Assembly (NCBI RefSeq): GCF_014333615.1
Contig: NZ_JACSCY010000002.1
Coordinates: 310,001-374,000 of the forward strand
Length of the DNA stretch: 64,000 nucleotides
Direction of reading: 5' to 3'
Source: Hymenobacter citatus
Lineage (GTDB): Bacteria; Bacteroidota; Bacteroidia; Cytophagales; Hymenobacteraceae
In this document: positions 8,175 through 18,159 of the stretch, one piece after another
How the letters are laid out: each line of letters begins with the position of its first letter
Position numbering within the stretch: the stretch's first letter is position 1
The notes under the pieces: model-generated
The model's input: the letters and a program-made list of their open reading frames with translations, nothing else
What the model was told of the DNA's origin: nothing
The model's database searches: none
Made by a program: the position numbers and the translations under genes

Positions 8175-8499
8175 AGTTGAATGGTATTTTAAAGGAAGAG
8201 AGTCTTATTGAACAAGTAAACCTATAGGAATAGTCGTTTCATTATTCAAAGATAAACTACAAATATTTTTTTGATGGAATAATGAAAAAAATACCTATCG
8301 AAACCGTTTTCGAAAACGTTTACGATACTTTTATTTCTGTATATGGCCTTTTAGCGAGTTACTGTAACGTTTGCGGAGACGATTGTATAGTTAACTTCGA
8401 CAGAAATCGAGGCGCAAATCTATCAGAGCGGCTTACGACTTCAGTGGTATGTAAATGGTCGTTTCACGGCCAAGAATTGTATTATAATAATATAAGGTC
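8175..8499. other. Divergent regulatory region between the lacI-type gene and uxuA
   Basis: This AT-rich 325-bp stretch separates two divergent genes and contains no convincing gene. It holds the palindromic operator candidate at 8302-8321. On the minus strand TATCTTTG (8254 down to 8247) matches the Bacteroidota -7 consensus TAnnTTTG and could drive the regulator gene, though I see no good -33 TTG at the usual distance. On the plus strand TACTTTTA (8326-8333) is a one-mismatch -7 candidate immediately after the operator. A low-complexity AT-run lies just before the uxuA start. Both promoter calls are tentative. Confidence 0.5.
8302..8321. promoter_or_regulatory. LacI-type operator candidate upstream of uxuA
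   Basis: The 14-bp perfect palindrome CGTTTTCGAAAACG (8305-8318) extends to 20 bp with one mismatched pair (8302-8321). A central CG within a palindrome of this length is typical of LacI-family operators. The same core is embedded in a perfect 32-bp palindrome before xylB (24321-24352). It lies between the regulator gene and uxuA, so binding could control both. Operator role is an inference from symmetry, recurrence and position. Confidence 0.7.
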
Positions 8500-9750
8500 A
8501 TGTTGCAAACTATGCGTTGGTTCGGTCCGCAAGATCCGGTTTCGTTGGCTACCCTGCGGCAGGCAGGCTGCGCGGGAGTGGTTACGGCACTGCATCAAAT
8601 GCCAGTGGGCGCGGTGTGGAGCGTGGCAGCTATTCAGGAGCGTCAGCAACTCATTGAAGCCGACAACGACCAACTGGTTCCCCTGCACTGGGCAGTAGTC
8701 GAAAGTCTGCCCGTGCACGAGGACATCAAGAAAGGCCGCCCTACCCGCGACCAGTACATTGCCAACTATCAGGAATCGTTGCGCAACCTGGCGGCCTGCG
8801 GCATCCGCACAGTGTGCTACAATTTTATGCCCGTGCTGGACTGGTCGCGCACCAATCTGAGCTACCCCATGCCTGATGGCTCGCGTGCACTGCGCTTTGT
8901 GTGGCAAGACTTTGCTCTGTTCGATCTATGCATTCTGCGCCGCTCCGGTGCCGAGGCCGACTATGAGCCTGCCGTGGCCGAAGCCGCCCGCCAGCAATTT
9001 GCCACCATGTCGGTGGAAGAAATACAAACGCTTACCAACGTAGTACTGCTGGGCCTGCCTGGCTCGGAAGAAGCGTTTGAACTGCACCAGTTTCAATCCT
9101 TACTGAACGAATACGCTGCCATCGACGCGACTGCGCTGCGCGAGAACCTGCACTACTTCGTGCGGGCCGTGGCTCCCGTGGCCGAGGAGTTGGGCATTGG
9201 CCTGTGCATCCACCCCGACGACCCGCCCTACCCCTTGCTGGGCCTACCCCGCGTGGTGAGCACCGAGGCCGACCTTACGGCCCTGCTGGCCGCCTGCGAC
9301 GTGCCCGCCAACGGCATTACGTTTTGCACCGGTTCGTTGGGCGTGCGCACCGACAACGACCTGCCCGGCATGGTGCAGCGCCTGGGCCACCGCATCCACT
9401 TTGTGCACCTACGCTCCACCAAACGCGAGGAAAACCCACGCAACTTCCACGAAGCCGACCACCTCACCGGCGACGTGGATATGTACGCCGTGGTGCGGGC
9501 TTTAGTAGAGGAGGAACTGCGCCGCGAAGCTGCCGGTGAAGAAAAGATTACCCTGCCCATGCGCCCCGACCACGGCCACCAGATGCTCGACGACCTGGAA
9601 AAGCGCACCTACCCTGGCTACTCAGCCATTGGCCGTTTGCGTGGCTTAGCCGAGCTACGTGGGCTGGAACTAGGCATCCGCCGTGGCCTACTGGACCAGG
9701 CATCTGGGGAGCAATCTGCTACAACATCATCTTACGCCATGGAGCGCTAA
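8500..9750 (+). CDS. uxuA: Mannonate dehydratase
   Basis: UxuA dehydrates D-mannonate to 2-keto-3-deoxy-D-gluconate in the cytoplasm, a step of glucuronate catabolism. The 416-residue protein begins with the family signature [18 protein letters not shown] and [10 protein letters not shown]. Later come [12 protein letters not shown] (about 67-78), [13 protein letters not shown] (about 107-119) and the metal-site region [18 protein letters not shown] (about 234-251). The start is fixed by the family N-terminus. It is the first gene of a run uxuA, GH67, SDR, susC, susD that ends at a strong terminator at 17935. The GH67 next to it would release the glucuronic acid that UxuA helps degrade. No uxaC or kdgK is in the window. 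Confidence 0.96.
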   Translation: MLQTMRWFGPQDPVSLATLRQAGCAGVVTALHQMPVGAVWSVAAIQERQQLIEADNDQLVPLHWAVVESLPVHEDIKKGRPTRDQYIANYQESLRNLAACGIRTVCYNFMPVLDWSRTNLSYPMPDGSRALRFVWQDFALFDLCILRRSGAEADYEPAVAEAARQQFATMSVEEIQTLTNVVLLGLPGSEEAFELHQFQSLLNEYAAIDATALRENLHYFVRAVAPVAEELGIGLCIHPDDPPYPLLGLPRVVSTEADLTALLAACDVPANGITFCTGSLGVRTDNDLPGMVQRLGHRIHFVHLRSTKREENPRNFHEADHLTGDVDMYAVVRALVEEELRREAAGEEKITLPMRPDHGHQMLDDLEKRTYPGYSAIGRLRGLAELRGLELGIRRGLLDQASGEQSATTSSYAMER

Positions 9751-9829
9751 GCTGATAAGTAAATAGTTGATTAACAGAAAGTAAAACACAAGAATTGCTG
9801 GCCGAACGGCTGGTTGCCTCACTTCCTCT

Positions 9830-11932
9830 ATGCTGCACCGCTACCTTCTGCTACTGTTCCTAAGCCTACTAGCCCACCGCGGCATCGCCGACGATGGCTA
9901 CCGGCTGTGGCTGAAGTACGATCAGTTGCCGGAGACCAGCCAGCGCAAGGCAGCGTTGCGTAGTACACGGTTCATTGCCGTGCCGGCTAATGCATCGCCT
10001 ACCTTGCAAACCGCTGCCCACGAGCTGCAAACAGGTTTGCAAGCGCTGCTGGGGCAGGCGGTACCGGTAGGAGGGGAGGCCCGTGGCAAAGGCGGTATTG
10101 TGCTGGCTGTAGCCGCTGACCCCGCCTTGGGCCGTGAGGGCTACCGGGTAGCCATGCAGGATGGCAATATCCGCATCAGTGGTGCTACCGACGCGGGTGT
10201 GCTCTACGGTGGCTTTGCGTTGCTGCGCCACCTGCAAACCAGTCAGTCGCTGGCAAATATCAACCTGAGTAGCCAGCCGAAAATTCAATATCGCCTGCTC
10301 AACCATTGGGACAACCCCAACGGCACCGTGGAGCGCGGCTACGCGGGCTCCAGCATCTGGAAGTGGCAGGAGCTGCCCGAAGTGCTCGACCCGCGCTACC
10401 AGGACTACGCCCGTGCCAATGCTTCTATTGGCATCAATGGGGTAGTACTCAACAACGTGAATGCCAGCCCTCGCCTGCTTACGGCCGAGTACCTGCGTAA
10501 AGTAGCCGCCTTGGCCGGCGTAATGCGCCCCTACGGCATTCGGGTGTATTTGTCGGTGTTTTGGGCGGCGCCCAAAGTACTGGGTGGTCTCCCTACCTCT
10601 GATCCGTTGGACCCCCAGGTGAAGCGCTGGTGGGCGGCTAAAATGGACGAAATATACCGGGCCGTACCCGACTTTGGAGGCTTTGTAGTGAAGGCGAATT
10701 CGGAGGGCGAACCAGGCCCGCAGGACTACGTCCGTACCCACGCCCAAGGCGCCAACATGCTGGCCGAAGCCCTGGGCCAACACGATGGCATTGTGATGTG
10801 GCGGGCTTTTGTGTATAAGGCCGACGGCAGCGGCGACCGGTTCAAAGAGGCCTACCAGGAATTTCAGCCCCTGGATGGGCAGTTCAACCCCAAGGTGCTG
10901 GTGCAGGTGAAAAACGGGCCGATTGATTTTCAGGCACGGGAGCCGTTTCACCCGCTGTTTGGCAAGATGCCCCGCACCCCGCTGGTGCTGGAAGTGCAGC
11001 TGACGCAGGAATACCTCGGTTTTGCGACCCACCTGGTCTACCTGGCGCCGCTGATTAAAGAATGCCTCGAAGCCGATACCTACGCGAAAGGGCAGGGCTC
11101 GACGGTGGCCAAGGTAGTAGATGGCAGCCTCGACCAACACCGCATCAGCGGCATTGCCGGCGTAGCCAACATCGGCGCCGACCGCAACTGGACGGGACAC
11201 CCCATGGGGCAGGCCAACTGGTACGCCTTCGGACGTCTGGCCTGGGACCACACGCTGACCGCCAAGGCTATTGCGCAGGAATGGACGCAGATGACGCTGA
11301 CCCAAGAACCCAAAGCCGCCGCTACTATTGTAGAGTTGCTGGAGCAGTCGCGTAGCATCTATGTGCGCTACACTATGCCTCTGGGCTTGCACCACATCAT
11401 GGGCCAGACCCTGCACTACGGCCCCGAGCCCTGGCTGGCCAAGAGCGCCCGCCCCGACTGGACCGCCGTGTACTACCACCGCGCCGACGCCGAGGGCCTG
11501 GGCTTCGACCGTACTGCGCAGGGTAGCAATGCGCTCAGCCTGTATTACCCACCCGTGCAGCAGCAGTGGGGCACGCTGGCTAGCTGCCCGCTCAACTACT
11601 TGCTTTGGTTTCATCACGTGCCCTGGGACTATAAGCTGAGCACCGGCCGCACGCTCTGGAACGAGCTGACTACCCGCTACTACACCGGCGCCGACTCGGT
11701 GCAGTGGATGCAGAAACAGTGGGCGCAAGTGCAGCCCGCCGTGGACCCCGCCTTGCACGCCGATGTGACGGCTCGCTTAAACGTGCAGCAACGCGAAGCC
11801 CTATGGTGGCGCGATGCCTGCGTGCTCTACTTCCAGTCCGTGGCACGCCGGCCCCTGCCACCCGGCTTATCGCCGCCTACCCGCACCCTGGCCGACATCA
11901 AAGAGCAAGTCGATACTTATCAACTCCGCTAG
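9830..11932 (+). CDS. GH67 alpha-glucuronidase (first copy)
   Basis: This enzyme removes (4-O-methyl-)glucuronic acid from the non-reducing terminal xylose of xylooligosaccharides. The 700-residue protein has an N-terminal signal peptide (MLHRYLLLLFLSLLAHRGIA), so it is probably periplasmic. An N-terminal alpha/beta domain is followed by the TIM barrel, with YRLLNHWDNPNGTVERGYAG as a family signature. Catalytic candidates by comparison with Geobacillus AguA are Glu292 (ANSEGEPGP, acid), Asp366 (GPIDFQ) and Glu388 (LEVQLTQEY). It starts 79 bp after uxuA and ends 37 bp before the SDR gene, so it is likely cotranscribed with uronate catabolism. A second GH67 lies at 44586-46664. Confidence 0.95.
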   Translation: MLHRYLLLLFLSLLAHRGIADDGYRLWLKYDQLPETSQRKAALRSTRFIAVPANASPTLQTAAHELQTGLQALLGQAVPVGGEARGKGGIVLAVAADPALGREGYRVAMQDGNIRISGATDAGVLYGGFALLRHLQTSQSLANINLSSQPKIQYRLLNHWDNPNGTVERGYAGSSIWKWQELPEVLDPRYQDYARANASIGINGVVLNNVNASPRLLTAEYLRKVAALAGVMRPYGIRVYLSVFWAAPKVLGGLPTSDPLDPQVKRWWAAKMDEIYRAVPDFGGFVVKANSEGEPGPQDYVRTHAQGANMLAEALGQHDGIVMWRAFVYKADGSGDRFKEAYQEFQPLDGQFNPKVLVQVKNGPIDFQAREPFHPLFGKMPRTPLVLEVQLTQEYLGFATHLVYLAPLIKECLEADTYAKGQGSTVAKVVDGSLDQHRISGIAGVANIGADRNWTGHPMGQANWYAFGRLAWDHTLTAKAIAQEWTQMTLTQEPKAAATIVELLEQSRSIYVRYTMPLGLHHIMGQTLHYGPEPWLAKSARPDWTAVYYHRADAEGLGFDRTAQGSNALSLYYPPVQQQWGTLASCPLNYLLWFHHVPWDYKLSTGRTLWNELTTRYYTGADSVQWMQKQWAQVQPAVDPALHADVTARLNVQQREALWWRDACVLYFQSVARRPLPPGLSPPTRTLADIKEQVDTYQLR

Positions 11933-11969
11933 TATTTCTCTCATTATCAACTGTCTCGCTTCTTGGTAC

Positions 11970-12794
11970 ATGAATATGCATTTGGTTTCTCCGGTTTCTA
12001 ATGGCCACGCGTCGCACCCGGCGCCGACAGCGCAGCCGCACAACGTTTTTTCCCTAGAAGGCCACCTGGCCCTAATTACAGGTGGTGGCAGCGGTATTGG
12101 GCTGGAAATAGCTCGATGCATGCTCACGGCGGGCGCGTCAGTGGTGATTACCGGCCGGCGAGAGGAGGTTTTGAAAGAGGCCGTAGCCGATCTGGGCGAG
12201 CGGGCTGCCTACCTGGTGAACGACGTGACCGAGCGGGCCTCGCTGGAGGAGCTGGTAGAACAGATTGAAACCACCCACGGCCCGCTGGATATCCTCGTCA
12301 ACAACGCCGGCATCAACATGAAAAAGCCGGCGCTGGAAGTCACCGACGAGGAGTTTGACCGCATCGTGCACACCAACCTGAACGCGGTGTTTGCCCTCAC
12401 CCGCGTGTGCGCCCAGCGCATGATGGCCCGCCAGCGCGGCGTGATTCTGATGATTTCGTCGATGGCCGCCTATTACGGTATTGACCGGGTAGCCGCCTAC
12501 GCGGCCTCCAAGGCCGGGCTGGAAGGCATGGTGAAGGTGCTGGCCTCGGAATTTTCGGGCGCCGGAGTGCGCGTGAATGCCATTGCTCCCGGCTTCATCG
12601 AAACGGCCATGAGCCGCACCGCCATGAACAACGACCCCGACCGCCGCGACCGGGCCATGCGCCGCACACCCATGGGCAAGTTCGGCCAGCCCGAGGACAT
12701 CGGCCACGCCGCCGTGTTCCTGGCTTCCGACGCGGCCCGCTACATCACCGGCGCCTCCCTGCCCGTGGATGGTGGCAACTCTATTGGATTCTAG
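11970..12794 (+). CDS. SDR oxidoreductase, probable fructuronate reductase (UxuB-type)
   Basis: This is a 274-residue classical short-chain dehydrogenase. It has the nucleotide-binding motif TGGGSGIG (about 31-38), the NNAG motif (about 111-114), the catalytic Ser in MISSMA, the YAASK catalytic Tyr/Lys (about 177-181) and the C-terminal PVDGG. It resembles gluconate 5-dehydrogenase and the SDR fructuronate reductases of the Bacillus YjmF type. Its place after uxuA and a glucuronidase favours reduction of D-fructuronate to D-mannonate, but the sequence alone does not settle the substrate. The ATG at 11970 was chosen because upstream codons overlap the GH67 gene in another frame; a second ATG is at 11976. 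The susC gene follows about 30 bp later. Confidence 0.85.
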   Translation: MNMHLVSPVSNGHASHPAPTAQPHNVFSLEGHLALITGGGSGIGLEIARCMLTAGASVVITGRREEVLKEAVADLGERAAYLVNDVTERASLEELVEQIETTHGPLDILVNNAGINMKKPALEVTDEEFDRIVHTNLNAVFALTRVCAQRMMARQRGVILMISSMAAYYGIDRVAAYAASKAGLEGMVKVLASEFSGAGVRVNAIAPGFIETAMSRTAMNNDPDRRDRAMRRTPMGKFGQPEDIGHAAVFLASDAARYITGASLPVDGGNSIGF

Positions 12795-12824
12795 TTTTTA
12801 ATGTTTCCCCAAATTCCTACCATC

Positions 12825-15800
12825 ATGCATTCACCATTACGAAAAACGGTCTTAGGCCTGAGTTTGCCGCTGTTTGCGGCCGTAGGACTACCAACTGTTA
12901 GTCTGTTTCTACCGACTGCGCAGGTGATGGCGCAAGCCTCACAAACAGTTTCCGGCCAGGTTGTCGGGGCGGATAGCAACGAAGGGATTCCCGGCGTTAC
13001 GGTTCTGCAAAAAGGTACTACCAATGGCGTCTCCACCAATAGCAGCGGCGAGTTTACGCTGTCGGTTCCTGCCGGAAGCACGCTGGTTTTTAGTGCTATC
13101 GGTTATGTAAGCCAGGAAGCAGTTGTTTCGGGTGCCACTGTGAACATCAAGCTGGCTTCTGATACCAAGGCGTTGGATGAGGTAGTCGTGGTGGGATATG
13201 GCACCCAGCGTGCAGAAGCCGTAACGGGTTCGGTGGCTTCTATCAGCGGCGAAAACCTCCGCGAAGTGCCCTCGGCTAACATTTCACAGGCTCTGCAAGG
13301 CCGGTTACCGGGTGTGCAATTCTCGCAAACCTCCTCGCAGCCGGGCGCTGCCACGCAGATTCGCATCCGGGGCGTACGCTCCCTTACGGCTAGTAATGAT
13401 CCGCTGATCGTACTGGACGGCATCCCATTCCCGGGCTCTATCGGCGACATCAACCCCAACGATATCCAGAGCGTTGACATTCTGAAAGATGCCTCAGCCA
13501 CCGCTATCTACGGCTCGCGTGGCGCCAACGGCGTGGTGCTCGTAACCACCAAGCGGGGCAAAGTTGGGCAGAAGCCGCAGGTAGTGTACGATGGATTTGT
13601 GGGCGCGAAAACACTGTTCGCCAAATACCCCATGATGAGTGGGCCCGAGTTTGTTGAGCTTCGTCGGGCCGCGGGCCTGTACTCCAACCCCACCACTGGC
13701 GTTGTGCAGTACGGCTTAGATGAGGCGGCTGACGTAAATACCGACTGGCAGGACAAGCTCTACCGGACTGGGATGCAGATCAACCAGAACGTGGGGATTT
13801 CCGGCGGTACCCAGAACGGGCGGTACAACTTCAACGCGGGCTATTATCAAGAAGAAGGCGTAATTCCTACCCAGCAGTATACCCGCTATACCGTGCGCGG
13901 AGGACTGGACCAGGGCGTGGGCAAGTATGTGCGGTTGGGTTTCACAGTAAACAATAGCTATAGCTTAACGGAAGGCTCCAACGTAGGTATATACGGCACG
14001 TTGGCTTCAACCCCCATTGCCAATCCATACAATGCCGACGGCTCTTTGAAAAGAGTTATCAGCATGGTACAGGACAACCAATGGGTGTATACCAAAGATG
14101 TAGTAGAGGCGAATCAGGATAGATGGTTGAGCCAATCACGAAGCCTGGCCAGCTACAACTCTATCTACGGGGAGTTTAAGATTCCGGGAGTAGAAGGATT
14201 GAAGTACCGCCTCAATCTGGGCGTGAACTACCGCCAGAGTCAGGGTGGTTCTTATACCGGGCAGGGTATCGGATCCGACAACCCTACGAACCCTTCTACG
14301 GCCTCGGTTAGCAACTCCGTTACGACCGATTATACCGTCGAAAACCTGCTGACCTACGACCGCACTTTTGCTGGCAAGCATAATATAAACGCGGTGGCGC
14401 TGTACTCGGCTTCTAATAACGTGTTTAACCGGTCGCAGATTAATGCCCGGGATATTCCATCCGACGCCTTCCAGTTCTATAACCTGGGGCTGACGACGCC
14501 CGATTTAATTACGGTAAATCCTGGTGACCAACAGTACCAAAAATTTGGTTTGTTGTCTTACATGGGCCGCGTGATGTACTCCTACGACGACCGGTATTTG
14601 CTGTCGGCTACGGTTCGTTCGGATGGCTCCTCGCGCCTCTCGCCGGGCTATCAATGGAATACCTATCCTGCTGTATCGGTAGGCTGGAACGTGGCCCGCG
14701 AGTCGTTTATGCAGGACGTGACGGCCATTAACCTGCTGAAGTTCCGGGCTGGCTACGGCGTCACGTCAAACCAGGCGGTTGCACCGTACGCTACCCTGGG
14801 CCGGTTAACGACCCGTCCCTACAACTTTGGCCCGACTAACTACCAGACTGGCCTGTTTGTGACCCAGCTGCCTAACTCAAGATTGGGCTGGGAATACTCG
14901 AAAACCTGGAACTACGGGGTGGATTTTGCGGTCCTGAACAACCGTCTTTCCGGTACGGTCGAGTACTATGTCACCAAAACCGAAGACCTGTTGCTTAGTG
15001 TAGGCTTGCCGGCCACTTCGGGCGTAGGAAGCTACACGGCCAACGTGGGCTCTACCCAAAACAAAGGCATTGAGCTTTCGCTGAACGGGGTAATCCTGGA
15101 AAATCTTAACGGCTGGACTTGGGAAGCGGGCCTCAACATGTACGCCAACCGCAACAAGATTACGTCGCTGGCCGGCGAGCAAACCCGGGACGAAGGAAAC
15201 TGGTGGTTTGTAGGTAAACCAATCAACGTAGTGTTTGACTACGAGAAAGTAGGGCTCTGGCAGCAAGAAGACCCATATCGGGACATTTTGGAGCCCGGCG
15301 GAGCCCCAGGGATGATTAAGGTGAAATACACCGGTACCTACAATGCGGATGGTACTCCTACCCGTGCCATTGGTGCCGCCGACCGGCAGATTCTGGATAC
15401 TAACCCCAAATTCCAGGGAGGATTTAATACCCGGGTTGCCTACAAAGGCTTTGATCTGAGCGCGGTGGCTGCCTTCCAAAACGGTGGCCTGCTCAACAGC
15501 ACCATTTACGGCTCGGCGGGTTACCTGAACATGCTGACTGGTCGTCGCGGAAACGTGAAGGTGGATTACTGGACGCCTGAAAATACGGATGCCAAATACC
15601 CCAATCCCGCTGGTCCCAGAAGCGGCGACAACCCGAAGTATGGCAGCACGCTGGGCTACTTCGATGCCTCATATATGAAGATTCGCACCATCACCCTCGG
15701 CTATAACTTCGATAATATCAGCTGGTTGCAAAACAAGGGCGTGAGCAGAATGCGTTTTTACGTGACGGCCCAGAACCCATTTGTTTTCTTCTCGCCTTAT

Positions 15801-15953
15801 AAGCGCGAGTCGGGCATGGATCCAGAAACCAACTCGTTCGGCGACCAGAATGCGGCCGTGCCTTACAGTGGCAACCTGAGCCGGATCCTGACTTTGGGTA
15901 CCAACGCGCCTGCCACCCGCACCTACCTCGCAGGTCTTAACCTTACTTTCTAA
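12825..15953 (+). CDS. SusC/RagA-type TonB-dependent outer-membrane oligosaccharide importer
   Basis: This TonB-dependent transporter is about 1042 residues and imports large oligosaccharides through the outer membrane with its SusD partner. It has a signal peptide, a carboxypeptidase-regulatory-like beta-sandwich (about 35-110, SGQVVGADSNEGIPGVTVLQ), a TonB-box region LDEVVVVGYGTQ, the plug domain with IRIRGVRSLTASNDPLIVLDG, and a C-terminal 22-strand beta barrel. The ATG at 12825 gives a normal signal peptide (MHSPLRKTVLGLSLPLFAAV); an in-frame ATG at 12801 adds eight residues. It is the only SusC in the window, so it is probably the entry route for the xylan fragments the locus degrades. 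It lies in the same run as uxuA. Confidence 0.96.
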   Translation: MHSPLRKTVLGLSLPLFAAVGLPTVSLFLPTAQVMAQASQTVSGQVVGADSNEGIPGVTVLQKGTTNGVSTNSSGEFTLSVPAGSTLVFSAIGYVSQEAVVSGATVNIKLASDTKALDEVVVVGYGTQRAEAVTGSVASISGENLREVPSANISQALQGRLPGVQFSQTSSQPGAATQIRIRGVRSLTASNDPLIVLDGIPFPGSIGDINPNDIQSVDILKDASATAIYGSRGANGVVLVTTKRGKVGQKPQVVYDGFVGAKTLFAKYPMMSGPEFVELRRAAGLYSNPTTGVVQYGLDEAADVNTDWQDKLYRTGMQINQNVGISGGTQNGRYNFNAGYYQEEGVIPTQQYTRYTVRGGLDQGVGKYVRLGFTVNNSYSLTEGSNVGIYGTLASTPIANPYNADGSLKRVISMVQDNQWVYTKDVVEANQDRWLSQSRSLASYNSIYGEFKIPGVEGLKYRLNLGVNYRQSQGGSYTGQGIGSDNPTNPSTASVSNSVTTDYTVENLLTYDRTFAGKHNINAVALYSASNNVFNRSQINARDIPSDAFQFYNLGLTTPDLITVNPGDQQYQKFGLLSYMGRVMYSYDDRYLLSATVRSDGSSRLSPGYQWNTYPAVSVGWNVARESFMQDVTAINLLKFRAGYGVTSNQAVAPYATLGRLTTRPYNFGPTNYQTGLFVTQLPNSRLGWEYSKTWNYGVDFAVLNNRLSGTVEYYVTKTEDLLLSVGLPATSGVGSYTANVGSTQNKGIELSLNGVILENLNGWTWEAGLNMYANRNKITSLAGEQTRDEGNWWFVGKPINVVFDYEKVGLWQQEDPYRDILEPGGAPGMIKVKYTGTYNADGTPTRAIGAADRQILDTNPKFQGGFNTRVAYKGFDLSAVAAFQNGGLLNSTIYGSAGYLNMLTGRRGNVKVDYWTPENTDAKYPNPAGPRSGDNPKYGSTLGYFDASYMKIRTITLGYNFDNISWLQNKGVSRMRFYVTAQNPFVFFSPYKRESGMDPETNSFGDQNAAVPYSGNLSRILTLGTNAPATRTYLAGLNLTF

Positions 15954-15964
15954 GAAAATCAGAC

Positions 15965-17926
15965 ATGAAACGCTCTACTATAAAATTTCTGATTGGCGCA
16001 GCCGTAATATCGATGTCTGCGACCGGGTGTGATGATCTTCTGGATGAGCAGCCCAGAAGTTTTTACGAGCCGGGCTTCTTTCAAACCGAACGAGGCGTTA
16101 GCGGAGGGGTTACATCCTTATACGCTCACCTACGCTACATCTACGGGGATGCTTATTATTATAACGCCACCGAAACCGGGACGGACGAAGTAACCTACGG
16201 GCAAAGCGCCGATGAGAACTTCCTGGCCATGGACTTATCGGGCAGAGCGGTGCTGAATGCCAACAACAGCCGCGCTGACCGGGTATGGTATGCGGCATTT
16301 CCTAACATCAATACGGCTAGTGGCATTATTCAGAATGCTACCGCCGTGGGTACCGTCTCGCCGGCCTTGGTGGCTGAGGCACGGTTCTTCCGGGCCTTCG
16401 ACTACTTCCTATTGGTCCAAACCTTTGGTGGGGTGCCATTGGATTTAGGTTCGGGAGAATTGGAGTTCAACACCAACCCGATTAGAACTTCAGTCCGCAA
16501 CACGGTACCCGAAGTCTACACCAAAGCAGTTTTCCCGGATCTGTTGAAGGCAATTGCTGATTTGCCAGCTAATCCGCGGGTTACGGGCGGCGTAACCAAA
16601 ACGGTTGCCCGCCTGTACCTGGCCAAAGCCTACCTGACGTATGCCTGGTGGCTGGAAAACCCGAACAATATTCCAACGTATCCGGCCGCGCAGCGAGTAG
16701 ATCCGAACGGTAAAAACGCCCAGTGGTATTACCAGGAGGCATACAACGTGGCCACCGAGGGTATTGATAACCCAGGACCATATCGTTTGATGCCTACGTA
16801 CTACGACGTGAACGTGGGCACGAATGACCGCAATGCGGAAACGATGTTGTACGCCGACCACACCGAAACTAGCGAGCAGTACAACGGAAGCAGTTTAAGC
16901 TTTGGTAGCGGTGGGGCACCTGATAACTTTGCCGGCTGGATGCTGACTTGGAACTACACCGCCATCAGAAGCTTCAAAACGGCCGATGGAACCGGTACCG
17001 GCAATGCCTCTTCGGTGCAGCGGGAAGCCGTGCAGCCGTTGGGTCGTCCTTGGGTGCGGATGGCTCCTACCATTGGCGCCGTTGCCACCACCTTTGCCGA
17101 CAAAACCAACGATTCGCGCTACGATGGTACGTTTACGACAGTATACCGTGGCAACTGGCTGAAAGGAACGGGTGTTCCGGAAACGACTTTGTATAACGCC
17201 AATAAGCTGCCGGTAAGCCAGGGCGATGCCGTCCTGACGTTCCTGAACACCGATCCGGCTACTGCTATCACCTACCCCAGCGGGGCTGGTGGCAGCGGGG
17301 TAGGCGCCGGCGTACTACCTGGCCGCGCCGATTGGGTGATTGCACCAAATGGCATCAGCCGAATTGTTTATCCAGGTCTGTGGAAGCTTGGTCCTTACCG
17401 CACGGATAACGGTACGGGCTTAGGACAACCCAATGCCGCCAGCACGCGTCCGTTCAACATCGCCAAGTTCTCGGAGCTATACTTTGTAGCGGCAGAAGCA
17501 GCCGTAAAAGGGGCAACTCCTAAAACGGGCAAGAGTGCCCGCGAACTGATCAACGTGATTCGGGCCCGGGCCGGCAAGTGGCGTTTCGACAACAACGGCA
17601 ACGTGGCGAAAGTGCAGGACAACAGTGCTGCCATGGTAGCAGCTACTCCAAACACGATAGATATCAACTACATCCTGGCCGAGCGTTCACGCGAGTACTA
17701 TGGCGAAGGCTACCGTTGGTTTGATCTGGTGCGCACCCAGAAATGGAACGAGCTGGCTGGCACCTACCGTATTGCGGGCAACAACTACGGCGACCATACG
17801 CCCGCTACCGTCACGCGGACTATCCAACCCTACCACTACCTGCGCCCCATTCCGCAGGGGCAGCTGGATGCCTTGGACGTACCAGCAGAGGTGAAGGCCA
17901 CTTACCAAAACCCCAGCTACCAATAG
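15965..17926 (+). CDS. SusD/RagB-type surface glycan-binding lipoprotein
   Basis: SusD proteins lid the SusC channel and bind glycan at the cell surface. This 653-residue protein has a lipoprotein signal ending SATGC (Cys22), followed by DDLLDEQPRSFYEPGFFQTE, the usual SusD N-terminus. Tetratricopeptide-like helices follow, with VAEARFFRAFDYFLLVQTFGGVPL (about 135-158) as the family signature. The C-terminal SusD/RagB domain includes ILAERSREYYGEGYRWFDLVR (near 570-590) and ends in YHYLRPIPQGQLDAL. It starts 11 bp after susC, so the two are clearly co-transcribed. A strong terminator directly follows. It is longer than the Bacteroides SusD prototype (about 550 residues), with extra loop sequence around 320-470. 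Confidence 0.96.
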   Translation: MKRSTIKFLIGAAVISMSATGCDDLLDEQPRSFYEPGFFQTERGVSGGVTSLYAHLRYIYGDAYYYNATETGTDEVTYGQSADENFLAMDLSGRAVLNANNSRADRVWYAAFPNINTASGIIQNATAVGTVSPALVAEARFFRAFDYFLLVQTFGGVPLDLGSGELEFNTNPIRTSVRNTVPEVYTKAVFPDLLKAIADLPANPRVTGGVTKTVARLYLAKAYLTYAWWLENPNNIPTYPAAQRVDPNGKNAQWYYQEAYNVATEGIDNPGPYRLMPTYYDVNVGTNDRNAETMLYADHTETSEQYNGSSLSFGSGGAPDNFAGWMLTWNYTAIRSFKTADGTGTGNASSVQREAVQPLGRPWVRMAPTIGAVATTFADKTNDSRYDGTFTTVYRGNWLKGTGVPETTLYNANKLPVSQGDAVLTFLNTDPATAITYPSGAGGSGVGAGVLPGRADWVIAPNGISRIVYPGLWKLGPYRTDNGTGLGQPNAASTRPFNIAKFSELYFVAAEAAVKGATPKTGKSARELINVIRARAGKWRFDNNGNVAKVQDNSAAMVAATPNTIDINYILAERSREYYGEGYRWFDLVRTQKWNELAGTYRIAGNNYGDHTPATVTRTIQPYHYLRPIPQGQLDALDVPAEVKATYQNPSYQ

Positions 17927-17934
17927 GCTGATGC

Positions 17935-17971
17935 AAAAGATTGGCTGCCCGTATTGGGCAGCCAATCTTTT
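17935..17971 (+). terminator. Strong intrinsic terminator after susD
   Basis: A perfect 16-bp stem (AAAAGATTGGCTGCCC at 17935-17950, complement at 17956-17971) with a 5-nt loop is followed by CTTTTTTTC. It begins 8 bp after the susD stop and marks the end of the uxuA-to-susD run. A second smaller hairpin (CCTCTGCG at 17980-17987, complement at 17998-18005) comes next. Confidence 0.9.
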
Positions 17972-18159
17972 CTTTTTTTCCTCTGCGGCATTGTGTGCGC
18001 AGAGGGAAAGCAAACTGTATAGCAGCACGAACGGCAAGTCGCTGGTACGTGTGAGGAAGCGTGAGCCCGCCTTTTAGTAGGTATTGAGACTATCAGCTGC
18101 TGCGGGCCTTCCTGGCAGCTACGGATTGACCGCGAGCAAGCGCATTCAAATACTGACGC

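Noticed and set aside
8282..8698. Plus-strand 138-residue frame spanning the operator and the uxuA start
   Set aside because: It crosses the divergent regulatory region and overlaps uxuA in another frame; no family match and odd composition.
9869..11758. A 629-residue minus-strand open frame
   Set aside because: It is the antisense shadow of the GH67 gene: low-complexity His/Gly/Val-rich translation, no family match, and full overlap with a gene with intact catalytic motifs.
11814..11969. N-terminal extension of the SDR gene
   Set aside because: The added 52 residues are read from the end of the GH67 gene in another frame and do not resemble any SDR N-terminus.
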